NCBI GenBank assembly: GCA_001940645.1
Contig: MDVS01000039.1
Span: 1 to 44,386 of the forward strand
Reading direction: 5' to 3'
DNA length: 44,386 nucleotides
Origin: Candidatus Heimdallarchaeota archaeon LC_3
GTDB lineage: Archaea; Asgardarchaeota; Heimdallarchaeia; Hodarchaeales; LC-3
Both the position numbers and the translations under genes were made by a program. The notes beneath the pieces are model-generated. The model saw only the letters and a program-made list of their open reading frames with translations. It was not told the DNA's origin and did not search any database. Positions 1-7,936 of the stretch are shown here, piece by piece (position 1 is the first letter of the stretch; every line of letters begins with the position of its first letter).

Positions 1-474
1 CTAACAGGAAATATTATTTTAGTATTAGGTATAAGAAAATATGATCCTTCGCCTGATTTCCAAGAAAAAATTGCACCGGATAGTTTGATATTTCCAAATC
101 AAGTAATTTCAGAAATACAGACATTAATACCCTCATCAATTCCTGCAAATTGGAAGCTATCACCAGTGTTGGAAGTAGCTTGGAAAGAATTAGTAAGTAC
201 GGCTTTAACTGATTCAGAAATATCAAATGATGAAAAAGATTTAATTTCAAACATACTTTCTAATTTAACAGAGTATGCAAAAATTTTAGAGGAAGCAGTT
301 GCTGATAATGTCATTACTCCAGATGAACAGAAAAATTTAACAGAAACAAGAAAAAAAATATGGAATAAAGCCTTCAAACAAGCATTTGACCGTGATGGAT
401 TAAGTCACGAAGAAAATGAATTACTATTTAAATTAATTAAAATTTTAAAATCATTAGAAAATTTTCCAAAGTGA
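1..474 (+). CDS. C-terminal part of a TerB-like helical protein (5' end outside window)
   Basis: The reading frame is open from the first base to a TGA at 472-474, so the gene begins upstream of the window; the TTG at 85 is not a convincing start. The visible 157 residues end in three helix-hairpin units of about 30 residues. Each carries an acidic turn of the type D-x-x-[I/L]-[S/T]-x-[D/E]-E (codons near 211, 304 and 388). Such DG-x-I-S-x-x-E turns are known from TerB-like and EF-hand-like helical domains; the assignment is by motif only. The stop lies 7 bases before the ATG of the longin/winged-helix gene, so the two are probably co-transcribed. A metal-binding or membrane-associated role is possible but not shown. 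Confidence 0.7.
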   Translation, partial: LTGNIILVLGIRKYDPSPDFQEKIAPDSLIFPNQVISEIQTLIPSSIPANWKLSPVLEVAWKELVSTALTDSEISNDEKDLISNILSNLTEYAKILEEAVADNVITPDEQKNLTETRKKIWNKAFKQAFDRDGLSHEENELLFKLIKILKSLENFPK

Positions 475-481
475 TAATCAG

Positions 482-1120
482 ATGACCGTTTTTTTGTTTT
501 CTCTTATTGATAATAGTGGAAACATAATCTATTCAAAATTGAATAATTTAGATGAATCAATTGAAGAGGATGAACTAACTGAAATTCTCTATGAGTCATT
601 AAAAATCGTTCTTAGTAAAAAAATGTCAGATATTTTCGAAAATACGTCTAGCATTAAATTGAATAATTTATTTGCTATTATGAATAAATTTAACAGTTTC
701 TATTCTTTTGTAATTACAAACAATGAAAAAATTCAAGAAGAAATTTACTTCCTATGCTTGAAACTAGAGAAAGAACTTGGTACATATTTTTCCGGAGAAA
801 AAATTGACAATATTCCATCCTCATCAATGGTTGCAAAAATAGAGAAAATTTTATTTGAGGACAAAGGGATAATAAGTTTTACTCCCAAAGAACCGACAAA
901 AATATTAGACACAGTAGAAATGTTTAATTTGCATCCTACTTTACAAGATACAGCGGTTAGTTTGCTGTATCATCAAAATGCCACTCTAGATAGGATTCAT
1001 AAAGATAGTAAAAACTCCCGGGCTGATGTTAAGAGAGAGTTAGAATTATTAACTAATATGGGATATTTAGGACAAAAATTGGATGATAGGGGAAAAATAA
1101 TTTACTATTGTATGAGTTAA
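482..1120 (+). CDS. Longin/roadblock-like domain fused to winged-helix DNA-binding domain
   Basis: The 212-residue protein starts at an ATG 7 bases after the upstream gene. Residues 1-105 have the strand-turn-strand opening (VFLFSLIDNSGNIIYSK) followed by helices and further strands, typical of longin or roadblock folds that in Asgard archaea accompany small GTPases. Residues 145-212 look like a winged helix: a helix near TAVSLLYHQNATLDRI, a recognition helix near SRADVKRELELLTNMGYL and a wing ending IIYYCMS. In eukaryotes longin domains serve vesicle trafficking and GTPase regulation; fusion to a DNA-binding domain suggests a regulator, which is inference. Domain calls rest on pattern recognition only. 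Confidence 0.65.
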   Translation: MTVFLFSLIDNSGNIIYSKLNNLDESIEEDELTEILYESLKIVLSKKMSDIFENTSSIKLNNLFAIMNKFNSFYSFVITNNEKIQEEIYFLCLKLEKELGTYFSGEKIDNIPSSSMVAKIEKILFEDKGIISFTPKEPTKILDTVEMFNLHPTLQDTAVSLLYHQNATLDRIHKDSKNSRADVKRELELLTNMGYLGQKLDDRGKIIYYCMS

Positions 1121-1144
1121 AATACCTAAAAAATAAATATTCAT

Positions 1145-1636
1145 TTATAATTTCACTAATTCATAAATAAATCTCTTAGTATACTCTTTTATATTAGCAA
1201 AAATTTCCTCTTCTATTTCAGGATAAAGATAAGGATCCAGAATTTCTTCCTGTCCTTTATTCGCTACTTCACTTAGTAGGTAGTTATTTAAATAACCTTT
1301 TTTGTTCAAAATTTTTCTATGCTCATTAGTCATTGCAATAAATAATTTTGTTTCACTGAAATATTCCGGGTAATTATCAACTAGCCGTGCTTGATGTCTG
1401 TTCGTTTGATTTTTATTAATCCCGTCTTCTATTAGGAATTTCTCAGTTAAAGGATGAATACTACCGTTTTGATATGTTACTACCCCAGATTTAAATGATA
1501 GTTCTTCTTTAATTAATTGCATTTTTTTAAGTTCACTTACTATCTTTTTTGCAATGAATTCCCCATACGGTGATCGCATAATATTTCCAGTGCAAATAAA
1601 AGTAATTTCCCAGGGTTTAGAAGAATTTTTTAAAAT
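1145..1636 (-). CDS. Low-molecular-weight protein-tyrosine phosphatase, start codon unclear
   Basis: The ATG at 1579 cannot be the true start. The same frame continues upstream and encodes the phosphatase P-loop FICTGNIMRSP (about 1600-1571), with nucleophile Cys and Arg in the C-x5-R spacing of LMW-PTPs. The general acid is present in the C-terminal part as L-D-P-Y. The family dephosphorylates phosphotyrosine or, in relatives, arsenate or phosphoarginine. The frame is open only back to a TAG at 1643-1645 and holds no ATG, GTG or TTG before the P-loop. The only near-cognate choices are ATT at 1636 or 1606; 1636 is used here. Either a non-canonical start is used or the 5' end is damaged. It follows the DUF35 gene on the same strand by about 30 bases. 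Confidence 0.8.
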   Translation of the reverse strand: MLKNSSKPWEITFICTGNIMRSPYGEFIAKKIVSELKKMQLIKEELSFKSGVVTYQNGSIHPLTEKFLIEDGINKNQTNRHQARLVDNYPEYFSETKLFIAMTNEHRKILNKKGYLNNYLLSEVANKGQEEILDPYLYPEIEEEIFANIKEYTKRFIYELVKL

Positions 1637-1667
1637 ATCTTTCTAATTCATTATTTCAAACGTGTTC

Positions 1668-2012
1668 CTAAATAATTTTTGCGACTACTATGGGTAGTAA
1701 TTCAGATTCAGGAAATTTCTGAATGCTTACTTCCACTTCCTGATCTAATTTTATGTTTTCTATGTTTTTTGCTTCTATTCTTACAGTGATTTTTAACTTA
1801 TTTTCATTTAAAGTAACTAATCCTACAAAATATGGAGGATTATTGTATTTTGATAAAGGATAATGAACAGTAGTAAAACTATATAGCTTTCCAGTCTTAG
1901 AAAGCGTGATCTCTTTTAAGTTGGTCGAACGGCAATTATTACAAAATTTCCGTTTTGGAAAAATGAGTTTCTGGCATTGATTACATTGCAAAGCTTCTAA
2001 ATTGCTAGACAT
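1668..2012 (-). CDS. DUF35 Zn-ribbon/OB-fold acyl-CoA-binding partner of thiolase
   Basis: This 114-residue protein has an N-terminal rubredoxin-like Zn ribbon (C10-x2-C13 and C24-x2-C27) followed by an OB-fold with the G-K-L-Y-S-F-T-T strand and the PPYFVGLV segment typical of DUF35 proteins. In archaea DUF35 proteins bridge acetoacetyl-CoA thiolase and HMG-CoA synthase and help channel the CoA thioester. Here the gene starts 4 bases after the thiolase stop on the same strand, which fits a stoichiometric thiolase-DUF35 complex. No HMG-CoA synthase gene is seen in the window, so the pair may serve the mevalonate pathway with a partner encoded elsewhere, or another acyl-CoA reaction. Confidence 0.9.
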   Translation of the reverse strand: MSSNLEALQCNQCQKLIFPKRKFCNNCRSTNLKEITLSKTGKLYSFTTVHYPLSKYNNPPYFVGLVTLNENKLKITVRIEAKNIENIKLDQEVEVSIQKFPESELLPIVVAKII

Positions 2013-2016
2013 GATT

Positions 2017-3171
2017 CTAACTCCTCTTCAAAATATTTACGCTTATTGTTGCTCCTGATCCCCCGATATTTTGAGAGAGTGCATATTCAATACCAATAAC
2101 TTGGTTCTTCCCTGCTTGATCAGTTAGTTGTAAATGATTTTCCATTACTTGATATACTCCAGTAGCGCCAACTGGGTGTCCTCGGGACTTTAATCCACCT
2201 AGTGTGTTTATTGGGTATTCACCATCTAGCGCTATTTGCCCTTCTTTAGCAAGTATTGTAGCTTCACCTTGTTTTGCTAATCCAAATGATTCTATTGATA
2301 GAGCACTCATTATGGAAAAGGCATCATGCACTTCAAAGGCCTTAATATCTTTGATTGAAATTTTTGCATCCTTTATCGCCTGATTAAAGGCTAATTTACT
2401 AGCTTTGAGTTCACAAAGATCTTTCCTATCTTGCAATGATATACTATCTGTGGCATATCTGCTACCAATAATTTGTGAGCTTGGAAGCAAGGAATTTTCC
2501 CTTTTAATCTTTTCTGAGGTCAATAATACAGCTGCACAACCATCAGATACTGGAGAACAATCCATTACTCGTAAAGGATCAGCTACGATTTTTGATTTCA
2601 TAGCTTTTTCTAAAGTTATTTCTTTTTGAAACATGGCTTTTGGATTTGTCAATCCATTTTTATGTGAATTAATAGAAAATTCTAATAAATCTTCACTGGT
2701 AATGTTAAATTCATACATATAACGTCTAGCTATCATAGCATTAAGACCAACAAAGCTAATACCAGGCGAAATCTCCCATTCCATATCAGCTGCACCAGCT
2801 AAATAACGTGTTGCTTCTGGTGTAGAAACTTCAGTCATTTTTTCAATCCCTAGTACTAAAACAGAATCATATAGACCAGATTTTATGGACACATAGGCTT
2901 GATGAATAGCTACACCTCCAGAACCGCAAGCAGCTTCAATTCTTAATGCTGGAGTACCTGCTAATCCGAGTTGATCAGCTATAAATACACCTAGATGATT
3001 TTGACCAGTAAATTGTTCAGCTGACATATTAGAAACAATTATTTGATCAGGAACTATTTGAGTTGTTTCCAATAATTCACTATATGCTTCTATAGCCATA
3101 TTCCTTATTGTTTTTCCTGTTAACTTTCCAACAGGTGTTGCTCCTGTACCCAACACATGAACTGATGACAT
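2017..3171 (-). CDS. Archaeal thiolase / acetyl-CoA C-acetyltransferase (SCP-x type)
   Basis: This 384-residue thiolase-fold enzyme condenses or cleaves acyl-CoA thioesters. The acyl-accepting Cys82 lies in EAACGSGG, His282 in VHDAF and His332 in GGLKSRGHPVGATG; the C-terminal glycine loop NIGGSGATISV follows. Archaeal and SCP-2-type thiolases use HDAF with a separate DUF35 protein, while classical bacterial thiolases use a C-terminal second cysteine. The conserved C-x-G of classical enzymes is replaced here by G-G-S-G, in line with the archaeal type. Length is normal. It is the first gene of a likely three-gene minus-strand operon with DUF35 and the phosphatase. The likely role is acetoacetyl-CoA synthesis for mevalonate, but fatty-acid degradation cannot be excluded. 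Confidence 0.93.
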   Translation of the reverse strand: MSSVHVLGTGATPVGKLTGKTIRNMAIEAYSELLETTQIVPDQIIVSNMSAEQFTGQNHLGVFIADQLGLAGTPALRIEAACGSGGVAIHQAYVSIKSGLYDSVLVLGIEKMTEVSTPEATRYLAGAADMEWEISPGISFVGLNAMIARRYMYEFNITSEDLLEFSINSHKNGLTNPKAMFQKEITLEKAMKSKIVADPLRVMDCSPVSDGCAAVLLTSEKIKRENSLLPSSQIIGSRYATDSISLQDRKDLCELKASKLAFNQAIKDAKISIKDIKAFEVHDAFSIMSALSIESFGLAKQGEATILAKEGQIALDGEYPINTLGGLKSRGHPVGATGVYQVMENHLQLTDQAGKNQVIGIEYALSQNIGGSGATISVNILKRS

Positions 3172-3349
3172 TGACGTACACCAAAGGTTATTTTAACTAA
3201 AATTCATAGAAAAATCAATCGTTATTCAAAATTTACATTTAAATTCATTTAGGTTCGTGAAAATTATTTTAAATCAGAGTGTGATAACTTTTAAAGAAAT
3301 CATTATGTTCGAATTAAATATACAAATAACCTTATTTAGATGAATTAGA

Positions 3350-3520
3350 TTGATTGCTGAAGATGAAATAAATAAAAAACATTTTTTAAAGCGATTAGAA
3401 CTAATCAAAAAATCTGCTTTAATCACCAAAGATTTGACTCCCGAAGAAATGTTAAAAAAAGGACTTGAATTAATTATATTTGCAAAAAATGCTGAATTTC
3501 GCGTTTTAAACGAGGAGTAG
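3350..3520 (+). CDS. Small helical protein upstream of nucleotidyltransferase (antitoxin-like position)
   Basis: A 56-residue helical protein starts at TTG 3350, just after an in-frame stop at 3341, and ends with TAG at 3518-3520. The sequence (IAEDEINKKHFLKRLELI, then LTPEEMLKKGLELI) is rich in charged helix-forming residues and has no detectable wing or zinc site. Small helical proteins of this type often precede DUF6036/AbiEii-like nucleotidyltransferases. The gene ends 3 bases before the next TTG start, and its last codons (GAG GAG) supply a purine-rich ribosome-binding site for it. An antitoxin or partner role is inference from gene order. Confidence 0.55.
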   Translation: MIAEDEINKKHFLKRLELIKKSALITKDLTPEEMLKKGLELIIFAKNAEFRVLNEE

Positions 3521-3523
3521 ATT

Positions 3524-4066
3524 TTGGAAAACATTTTAGTTAAGTCTATCACTCATCTCTGTAATTACTTAAATAATAACAATATTGACTATGTTATAGT
3601 GGGTGGAATAAGTGTTCTTGCTTGGGGAAGAGCTAGAACAACTGAGGGCATAGTTATTATTATAGATCATGAAAAACTTAATATATCAGATTTTGTTGAT
3701 TATTTAAATAAAAATTATTTTTCTGCTGATGAAAGTGACTTTGAAGGGTTTATCCACAAAGATCATTGCACAATTTTTTATAAGGATGGCTTATTCAGAA
3801 TCGATATCATAGGAATTTATAATTTGGATAATAAAATATCTGTCAATGAGGCTATTGATGTGGAATTTTATGGTATTAAAATTAAAATTGACTCACCAGA
3901 ATCAATCATTGCACATAAATTAAATTTTGGATCTCAACAAGATATTGAAGATGCTTACTCAGTACTTATAAGAAATAAAGAAAAAATTAATAATAAAAAA
4001 TTAAAAAATCACGCAGAAAGGTTAAATGTTTTAAATAAATTAGAAAAACTGTTGAAATCAATATAG
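3524..4066 (+). CDS. Nucleotidyltransferase-fold protein (DUF6036/AbiEii-like), degenerate active site
   Basis: The 180-residue protein begins at TTG 3524 behind GAGGAG at 3512-3517. The N-terminal helix is followed by DYVIVGGISVLAWG, the G-G-x-[S/A] core of the polymerase-beta-type nucleotidyltransferase superfamily, and then RARTTEGIVIIID. In active members the segment after R-x-T is D-I-D; here both positions carry other residues (G and V), so metal-dependent transfer is doubtful. The middle region (FRIDIIG) and PESIIAHKL match the conserved C-terminal part of DUF6036-like proteins. The upstream small helical gene is probably co-transcribed. It may be an inactive or repurposed toxin-like protein. 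Confidence 0.7.
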   Translation: MENILVKSITHLCNYLNNNNIDYVIVGGISVLAWGRARTTEGIVIIIDHEKLNISDFVDYLNKNYFSADESDFEGFIHKDHCTIFYKDGLFRIDIIGIYNLDNKISVNEAIDVEFYGIKIKIDSPESIIAHKLNFGSQQDIEDAYSVLIRNKEKINNKKLKNHAERLNVLNKLEKLLKSI

Positions 4067-4308
4067 CAATCATAAATGTCTATCTTGTTGGTACCTTATT
4101 GATTATCATTGAACATACATTTTATGCTTATTTACATAATTTTATTCAATAAAACAAATTTCATTTTGAACAAAATAGATTTTGAATATCAATCTCTCTG
4201 TATTATAGACATATTAAATCAAAAAGTTGTGGAAAACTTATTAGCTTTTCAAACATGAAATATCGACTTAAAGGGTATTAATCTTCATGATTTATTTCTT
4301 CTGCAGGC

Positions 4309-4320
4309 TTTTTTTTTTTT
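4309..4320 (+). terminator. T12 tract, possible archaeal terminator
   Basis: Twelve consecutive T residues follow CTGCAGGC. Archaeal RNA polymerases terminate at oligo-T tracts without needing a hairpin. The tract lies about 240 bases after the nucleotidyltransferase stop and could mark the end of that transcript. Confidence 0.35.
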
Positions 4321-4335
4321 AAATTAAAAACAATG

Positions 4336-4470
4336 TAAATGAAATTTAAACTCCAAAAAACCTGTCCAACCTTATTTAGAAGTAGGTAAGTCTGGTAATT
4401 ACCAACTATATAAATGAAATTTAATCCCTAAAAAGCTAGGCTAATCTAACTTTAAAGTAGGTAATCCTAA
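4336..4470 (+). repeat. Imperfect tandem direct repeat, period about 75 bp
   Basis: Unit one starts at 4336 and unit two at 4411. Both open with TAAATGAAATTTAA, continue with a C/A-rich stretch ending CTAAAAA or CCAAAAAA, and contain AGTAGGTAA about 45-50 bases later (4381 and 4456). The second unit breaks down near 4470, about 40 bases before the methyltransferase ATG. It may be a duplicated promoter or regulator-binding segment. Confidence 0.6.
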
Positions 4471-4508
4471 TTAATTCTTAAATATAATAATTTTAGAGAT
4501 GTTTTTTA

Positions 4509-5552
4509 ATGATATCAGAACCAGAGGCTGCACAACAAAATGTGCAAGAAAAATCAAAAAAAATTCTAACAGATATTGCAGGGTACGTTTCAGTAAGGAC
4601 GATAAATATAGGTCTTGAACTTGATTTATTTAGCGAAATAGCAAAACATACAGATGGAATCTCTGTTCAAGAATTAGCAAAAATTACGGGCCTTGATCCA
4701 GTTTATTTGGAGGTATGGATGAAATCTGCATATGGATCAGAGTTGATGGAATCAAATGGAATGAACACTTTTAAGTTAGCTCCATTTGTAGATAAATTGT
4801 TACTTGATCGTGATTTTTCCGGTTATATTGGTGGTCTTCCAAAAGTGATGATGCAACCAGAAATGTTTGGGAATTTTAGTTCCAATATGAAATCTGGGAA
4901 TAGGACATGGTGGGATAAAACTTCAAATGAATGGATTAAATCAGTAATAGAAACAACCAGACCAATGTATACAAGAATGTTGAAAGTTGGAAATGAAAAA
5001 ATTCCTGGTCTAGAAGAAAAATTGAAGAATGGTGCGCATGTTCTGGAGTTGGCAAGTGGAGCAGGTGATGGAATTACTAGAACAGCTCAAAAATACGTTA
5101 ATTGCACATTTGTAGGTGTGGATTGCGATGATTATTCCATTGAACTTGCAAAAGAATCAACAAGTAAACTCAATTTAAGCAATAGAATTAAATACCAAAA
5201 ATGTATGTTTGAAGACATTAATGATCATTTCAATGATGAATTTGATATTGTCACAATAAATGCTTCAATTCATGAAGCTCGCGATCTAGAAAAAGTTATT
5301 TCAAGTGTCTACAAAACATTAAAAACTGATGGATACTTTGTTATCTCTGATTTTCCCTTTCCTGACGATTTAGAGGGATTAAAAACCGTTCCAGCTAGAA
5401 TAATGTCAGGAATACAATTCTTTGAATCTCAAATAGATGATTTGCTTTTACCTACACAAATTTATGTTGAACTTATGAAAAAGCATGGATTTAAAGATAT
5501 TATTTCATTTGATCTTACTCCCACCCATATGGTAGTTAATGGTAGGAAATAG
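4509..5552 (+). CDS. SAM-dependent methyltransferase with N-terminal winged-helix domain
   Basis: The 347-residue protein has a winged-helix dimerisation domain at residues 20-100 (GLELDLFSEIAK, then ISVQELAKITGLDPVYLEVW) and a Rossmann methyltransferase domain at 150-347. SAM-binding motif I is VLELASGAGDG at 178-188, with an acidic strand end (VGVDCDDY) and a later FDIVTINASIHEA motif. This architecture is that of plant-type O-methyltransferases and related bacterial and archaeal enzymes, which methylate small hydroxylated or amine substrates; the substrate is not evident. The start is ATG with no clear Shine-Dalgarno sequence. The 75-bp direct repeat lies immediately upstream and may carry its control sites. 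Confidence 0.85.
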   Translation: MISEPEAAQQNVQEKSKKILTDIAGYVSVRTINIGLELDLFSEIAKHTDGISVQELAKITGLDPVYLEVWMKSAYGSELMESNGMNTFKLAPFVDKLLLDRDFSGYIGGLPKVMMQPEMFGNFSSNMKSGNRTWWDKTSNEWIKSVIETTRPMYTRMLKVGNEKIPGLEEKLKNGAHVLELASGAGDGITRTAQKYVNCTFVGVDCDDYSIELAKESTSKLNLSNRIKYQKCMFEDINDHFNDEFDIVTINASIHEARDLEKVISSVYKTLKTDGYFVISDFPFPDDLEGLKTVPARIMSGIQFFESQIDDLLLPTQIYVELMKKHGFKDIISFDLTPTHMVVNGRK

Positions 5553-6109
5553 TTAAGCGTTTGAGATTTAAATTTTTGAAAAATAATTGATGTAATAGAC
5601 TTTACGTTCTTCTTTTAGAGTCGTCTAGTTCTTTCTTTTCCCTTAATTGTCCCTTTTTTCGTAGATCTGAAGCTAATCTACATTTTATATATTTTATATG
5701 TAATTTAAAAAAGAAAAATCAAGCATTTTGATTGAAATCTTTCAAGGTATTATTATTTTCTAGTAAAGAAGGTTTTTCATAAACTTAATTTCATTGAGAA
5801 AAATTTTAACCAATAAATATTTTTAAAAAAACCTCCATTAAAATATCTGACTCCTTTAAATCTACTAGCTTCTAAGTGAGTTTGATTATTCATATGATAA
5901 TATAATAATGTAAATAAATCAATAACTTGAGGTTCGATCAATGCATTCAAAAATAATATCATGAAAACAGGCAATCTTTGTCCTGTAAGATATCTTAGTA
6001 AGACTTCTTAGTAAGATTTCTTATCACATCAACTTGAGAAAATCAAAAAAGAGTATAGCAAGCTGCTTTCTTTACAAAACATTAGACAAAATAGAGAGAT
6101 TGTTGAAAA
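5553..6109. other. Intergenic region, AT-rich, with possible gene remnant
   Basis: No intact gene is visible over these 557 bases. A minus-strand open frame at 5777-5974 resembles a piece of a DNA methyltransferase and is listed as a low-confidence remnant. The remainder is AT-rich sequence with T/C-rich patches around 5605-5660. Confidence 0.5.
5777..5974 (-). pseudogene. Possible remnant of an adenine-specific DNA methyltransferase
   Basis: A 65-codon minus-strand frame contains FKGVRYFNGGFFKN, which resembles the F-x-x-[I/V]-P-Y-[L/V]-N-G-G-L-F-E segment of type IIG/MmeI-like and BREX-type adenine methyltransferases. The preceding LFTLLYYHMNN also fits the helix before that motif. No catalytic N-P-P-Y motif or further domain is found nearby, so at best this is a short decayed fragment. 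The resemblance may be chance. Confidence 0.25.
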
Positions 6110-6751
6110 TTGGCATCTGGACAAAGGAAAATTACTTATGAAATATTAGAAGCGAAAACCAATCCAAAATATGAAAAATTATTTGGAATTTCTTTTATTG
6201 TTGCAATATTAATCAATTTGTTAAATATTTTATTGTATTTAGGGAATTCCTCAGATTTTAATAGCTTTATTTCTCTTTTACTTCTTGATGCATTTCCTAC
6301 AGTTCTAACAGCTGTTCTTTTCTATAATGAAAGATCTGCAAAATCTGATTATTTAAGAATTAATATTAAAGGGGTTGCATTCAAATCTACTCCAGTATTT
6401 CCTCATGGATTACGAATAAAAAAGGGATTCATTTCCTTTGATAGTATAAAATATGTGTCCTTAGCATACATATCCTCAGGATTCAAATCTTCAAATGCTC
6501 CAAATCCGCAAAAAGATTTTTCTGCATTTATGGATAGACCCTTGTTACTAAACATTGTGTATGGCCAAACAAAAAGAATTGCTATTGGAGAACGATTTCC
6601 AAATAAAAATTTGTTACAATCAGTTGTTTTATTAGAAGCTGGAGCTGGATTAACACAAACATGGAAAAAAATTACTGAAAAATATCCTGACATGAAAGAA
6701 ACAATATCTGAAATATCATCAAAAATTTCTAAATGGTTTAAAAATAAATAG
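6110..6751 (+). CDS. Membrane protein with two N-terminal TM helices and possible PH-like domain
   Basis: The 213-residue protein starts at TTG 6110. Two hydrophobic segments (about residues 25-45 and 52-72) form a hairpin. After them comes a beta-rich region with ERSAKSDYLRINIKGVAF, IKKGFISFDSIKYVSLAYI and a C-terminal helix (LLQSVVLLEAGAGLTQTWKKI). That order, membrane hairpin then short beta strands then one helix, resembles bacterial PH-like membrane domains, but I do not recognise a family. It is followed 4 bases later by the convergent HxlR gene. Function unknown. Confidence 0.6.
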   Translation: MASGQRKITYEILEAKTNPKYEKLFGISFIVAILINLLNILLYLGNSSDFNSFISLLLLDAFPTVLTAVLFYNERSAKSDYLRINIKGVAFKSTPVFPHGLRIKKGFISFDSIKYVSLAYISSGFKSSNAPNPQKDFSAFMDRPLLLNIVYGQTKRIAIGERFPNKNLLQSVVLLEAGAGLTQTWKKITEKYPDMKETISEISSKISKWFKNK

Positions 6752-6755
6752 ATTT

Positions 6756-7214
6756 TTATCGGTTTTTTTCAACCCAAGGAATTACTTCAAGCGCTTCATC
6801 AATATCGATCATAGGAACACCATTATGAAGACAAGTAAATGATTGGCACACTTTTTGCTGTTCACCACCCCATTTAACACCCCAACCTTTGAGTACACCA
6901 AGAACTATCTTTAAATCTTTTCCCTTACCCGATAATGAATAGCTTACTCTTGCGGGGATAGTTTCTGGATTTACTGTTCGAATAATAATATCGCTATTTT
7001 CTAATGTTGAAAGACAATCAGATAATACTCTTCCTGAGATGCTTTTTCCGTATTTATCTTGTATTGAACCTTGAAGGTCTGTGAAATATATACTTCCTTG
7101 CGTCAAGATTTCACTTAAAACAAAAACCATCCACTTTTTACCTAAAATTCTTAAACCTTGAAGAATTGAACAATCTTCAAGAACATCACGTGTATTTTCA
7201 TCTATTTGACTCAT
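6756..7214 (-). CDS. HxlR-family winged-helix transcriptional regulator
   Basis: The 152-residue protein has the HxlR core: a Cys-containing N-terminus (LEDCSILQGLRILGKKW), the helix KKWMVFVLSEI, then FTDLQGSI, the recognition helix SGRVLSDCLSTLENSDII and a wing with ARVSYSLSGKGKDL. The family binds DNA as dimers, and several members sense thiol or aldehyde stress through the N-terminal Cys; Cys15 is in that position. The C-terminal extension (residues 110-152, with Cys in VCQSFTCLH) is longer than in minimal HxlR proteins and might bind a ligand or metal. Target genes are not evident; the neighbour is the convergent membrane protein gene. Confidence 0.88.
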   Translation of the reverse strand: MSQIDENTRDVLEDCSILQGLRILGKKWMVFVLSEILTQGSIYFTDLQGSIQDKYGKSISGRVLSDCLSTLENSDIIIRTVNPETIPARVSYSLSGKGKDLKIVLGVLKGWGVKWGGEQQKVCQSFTCLHNGVPMIDIDEALEVIPWVEKNR

Positions 7215-7454
7215 AAAATTCAGTTTCCATTGTTAGTAACTGTTTATCAAAATAATAAATTATTAATAAATTAGTAACAAACTGATTTTTGATGTTTAAT
7301 ACATTTCCTTTAAAATTACCTAACATATAAACAAACAATTCTTGATTGAATTCTAATTGTTTATTCAATTTAAATAAACTGAAATTTGCAAAAATGATAA
7401 AAAAGCAAAATCTTTCATTATTCATATCAAATTATTATGTAAAAATAGGAAAAG

Positions 7455-7712
7455 CTGAATTTTGAAGAACTCTGTGATTTAGAAGAACTTGAATCATATA
7501 CTGATATTCAAAAGGAAGAATTCATAGCAATTATTTCAAAATTGGTTACCAAAGGGGAATTAACAGGTGAAATTATAAACGATTATTTTGTGCTAGAGCA
7601 AGATCCAGTCAAAGAAATGGAAAAAAAACAAAAATATTGCCAAGTTTGTGGATCAGAAACAGAAGAAAACAGACTATTCTGTAAAACATGCGAGAACACT
7701 TCTAATAGATAG
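7455..7712 (+). CDS. Small acidic protein with C-terminal Zn ribbon, start codon unclear
   Basis: An open frame follows an in-frame TAG at 7446-7448 and ends in TAG at 7710-7712. The roughly 85-residue product has an acidic helical N-terminus (FEELCDLEELESY), a segment VTKGELTGEIINDYFVL like the end of a small winged helix, and a C-terminal Zn ribbon YCQVCGSETEENRLFCKTC (C-x2-C, 13-residue spacer, C-x2-C). No ATG, GTG or TTG lies in frame before residue 30; CTG at 7455 is the only near-cognate option. The gene may therefore be 5'-truncated or carry an error near 7440. A regulatory or adaptor role is likely but unproved. Confidence 0.55.
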   Translation: MNFEELCDLEELESYTDIQKEEFIAIISKLVTKGELTGEIINDYFVLEQDPVKEMEKKQKYCQVCGSETEENRLFCKTCENTSNR

Positions 7713-7847
7713 ATAAAATTTGATTCCTTCTCGCAACTTTTAACTATCATTGACCATGTTACTGATATGTAATTACTCTCTATTCAACTACTCTTACTAC
7801 TCTTTATTTTTCTAATCAAAAATTTACACTAGCCATTATGAAATAAG

Positions 7848-7856
7848 TTTATAAAA
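7848..7856 (+). promoter_or_regulatory. Candidate TATA box
   Basis: TTTATAAAA lies 81 bases before the TTG start of the secreted protein at 7937. It fits an archaeal TATA element and would imply a leader of about 55 bases. No other promoter-like element is seen in this 220-base gap. Confidence 0.35.
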
Positions 7857-7936
7857 TCACACCAGGTTATAAATTCAAGACCAAAGGGGACTGTCCTATT
7901 GTTCTTGTCCCCGTTCATATTGATTCGTGGACTATT

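Larger units (their letters stand above)
4067..4508. other. Intergenic region with T-tract and tandem repeat
   Basis: This 442-base gap has no supported gene. It holds a run of 12 T at 4309-4320, a plausible archaeal terminator for the nucleotidyltransferase transcript, and then the two-copy 75-bp repeat listed separately, which abuts the methyltransferase start region. Confidence 0.6.

Noticed and set aside
7198..7425. 75-codon minus-strand frame next to the HxlR gene
   Set aside because: Very rich in Phe, Leu and Ile with no coding pattern; it is best explained as AT-rich upstream DNA of the regulator.
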